Origin: Hofstenia miamia
Lineage: Eukaryota; Xenacoelomorpha; Acoela
Assembly (NCBI GenBank): GCA_004352715.1
Contig: SCFE01000057.1
Coordinates: 1,071,655-1,102,396 of the forward strand
Direction of reading: 5' to 3'
Length of the DNA stretch: 30,742 nucleotides
The position numbers and the translations under genes were made by a program. Below, piece after piece: positions 29,131-30,742 of this stretch. Under the pieces are notes generated by a model. The model was given only the letters and a program-made list of their open reading frames with translations, was not told the origin of the DNA and did no database searches. Position 1 is the stretch's first letter. The number at the start of each line of letters is the position of its first letter.

Positions 29131-30187
29131 ATAAATATTACTATAATTGATGGTCTTTTAGAATATACAATCATCAACTATCAGCTTGAATACTTACATT
29201 TACTGTTCCAGAAGTATTTACACATTAAAGCTAATAAAAATATAATAGTTTGTATATAATGGAAGCTAGATTAGAATAAATGATCAAATCGTATTTACTG
29301 AAAAGTCCTAAAGATTTTATAGAAACCAAAATTTATAGGAGCACTGTCACCAGATTTCGGGTTACCATTAAATCGCACGAAAATATTTTTCAATAACAAA
29401 TGCTTTGTTTAGGCAGGTTTAAATATATTCGTGTAATAACAATGTGGAGATTTTCTTTTATTAAGCGGTATTTGAAATTGACTCGACTTTTATTGTCTTC
29501 CTTACGGCACATTGGCTTCAGAACATTCTAAATAAAATTCAATATGCATTTGTACTATAATAATAGTTCTATTATAATTTGAAAAATTAATTTTACTTAA
29601 ATAATATTTATTTGGGATCAAGAAAACTGAATTCTTTTTAGAAATTCCAAGAACCGTTTAATAAAATCACATGCTAAATATGGATTTAAATTTATTTGAG
29701 TTAATAAAAATAAATTTACAATATAGAATAGTAGAAATTAATAGACACGCTATACGGATTTTAATTATATCTTGAATGCACATTAGACTCTCGATTGGCT
29801 TATAACCATGATAAAAGGCTTTCAGAATAATCATATTATTTTACAATTTACAAGAAATATTAATTTAAGAAAATTACTATTATTTAATGAACAGTCGAGT
29901 CGAATAAGACAATCTAGTGAATAAAGCTATAGATGAATAAAGAAAAGAATTGACATTTTTTCTAGAAATTATGCATCTTTCAAAATCTAAAGTTCTATCG
30001 AAATTTTGAGGAATATATCCAGGATATAGTAGCTTATATTAAAGCATTAAAATTTGAGAACGAATAATTTTGATAAATGAAGTAGTGACTACATATAAGG
30101 TTACGTATCAAAATTGTGCATGAACTCCGATATTTTAAAACCGAGAAATTTTACAGAGGTGATAACTGTAAACCATACCCAGTTTCA
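29131..30187. other. AT-rich intergenic, nothing recognised
   Basis: No ORF or motif. Confidence 0.6.
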
Positions 30188-30209
30188 ATATATATATATA
30201 TATATATAT
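30188..30209. repeat. (AT)n microsatellite
   Basis: Short alternating AT tract. Confidence 0.9.
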
Positions 30210-30724
30210 TAGGGATGGGATCCCGATATTGAATTGAATATATATAGAAAACGTTTTCCTATTACTGAGTACAAGATATGAAACAAATACAAATTCCTTT
30301 ACATAATATAAAGTCAATTTTTTAAATCAACTACTTCACTAAATTATAATAACAGCACATAAATGGCTAGATATTATTGTGGTGAAGATTCCTGTCATAG
30401 GTAAAAGTTTTCTCAACTGCAGCCGATGTTGCTTGAAATTTTCGTAATCTAGCATACAATTCCGATTAAATGTTCATCCCTTTTCATTCCATTAGCAGTG
30501 AAACCGTTATTTTTTTATCGTGAGTTGATATAGACGTTTATTTCACAGGTATAATTTCCAAAATTAAGGGTGGGAGTAATAACAATATCTGGGAATTTCA
30601 ACTCTGTCAAACTTTGAACAACTTTGATTTTGTACGATTGCAGCCTTAATTGAAGCAGTTAGATTGTCAAGCCTTATATATTTTTCCTGAATACGTATGA
30701 CACAAATCTGCCACAGGTGTGCAT
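30210..30724. other. AT-rich intergenic, nothing recognised
   Basis: No ORF or motif. Confidence 0.6.
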
Positions 30725-30742
30725 TGTATATATATATATATA
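30725..30742. repeat. (AT)n microsatellite cut by the window end
   Basis: Alternating AT running off the right edge. Confidence 0.9.

Noticed and set aside
28987-29259. 90-aa ORF with a Tyr-Ile repeat
   Set aside because: Translation of an (AT)n microsatellite.
1-30742. CRISPR array, bacterial operon, phage or toxin-antitoxin system
   Set aside because: No spaced identical repeats, no operon structure and no prokaryotic genes; all coding relics are eukaryotic transposons.

Overview
This window is non-coding, AT-rich animal DNA built mostly from old, broken transposable elements. I see no intact host gene, no rRNA and no confident functional tRNA. The organism is a eukaryote, most likely an invertebrate metazoan. 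The evidence is the mix of element families (Ty3/gypsy LTR retrotransposon, piggyBac with a DDD transposase, CR1/L2-like LINE, short TIR elements), the (AT)n microsatellites every 1.5-5 kb in the right half, and assembly gaps typical of a draft genome. I cannot name the species from the sequence.

Left edge (1-1900): a frameshifted, unrecognised repeat-type ORF whose first 264 bases recur at 797-1059, directly against a 381-base gap. After the gap comes a stretch that reads like the end of an LTR (CRE-like site, TATA box), followed by a TGGCGAC primer-binding-like site and a foldable leader. Positions 1900-4497 hold no gene I recognise.

Centre (4516-15522): one minus-strand Ty3/gypsy element inserted in an (AT)n tract. 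Both LTRs (about 0.81-0.82 kb once insertions are removed) are present, as are a primer-binding site resembling the 3' end of tRNA-Arg, a short coiled-coil gag-side remnant, RT, RNase H, integrase with HHCC and DDE parts, a C-terminal tail and an unassigned 3' region. It is dead: the RT YxDD box reads YINY and there are many stops and shifts. Two later insertions sit inside it. A piggyBac-like element (13214-15192) lies in the 5' LTR with a TTAA duplication, and the sister LTR preserves the empty site. A 1288-bp element with terminal inverted repeats of about 200 bp and an exact 8-bp target duplication (5867-7154) lies in the 3' region. It codes for nothing visible but carries a tRNA-like cloverleaf. 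A 21-base gap in pol is flanked by a 260-bp duplicate that looks like an assembly artefact.

Right half (15523-30742): AT-rich intergenic sequence with two short TIR elements: a TTAA-flanked piggyBac-type MITE (16099-16350) and a TA-flanked element of 381 bp (19052-19432). It also holds a weak plus-strand RT remnant (about 23110-23300), a 20-bp palindrome beside a hairpin with 41-42-nt arms (24858-24999), an internally deleted minus-strand CR1/L2-like LINE (about 25490-26800) and many (AT)n tracts.

Nothing here works together as a host pathway. The interest lies in the nesting order, the unclassified 8-bp-TSD element, the tRNA-like fold and the two gap-edge duplications.
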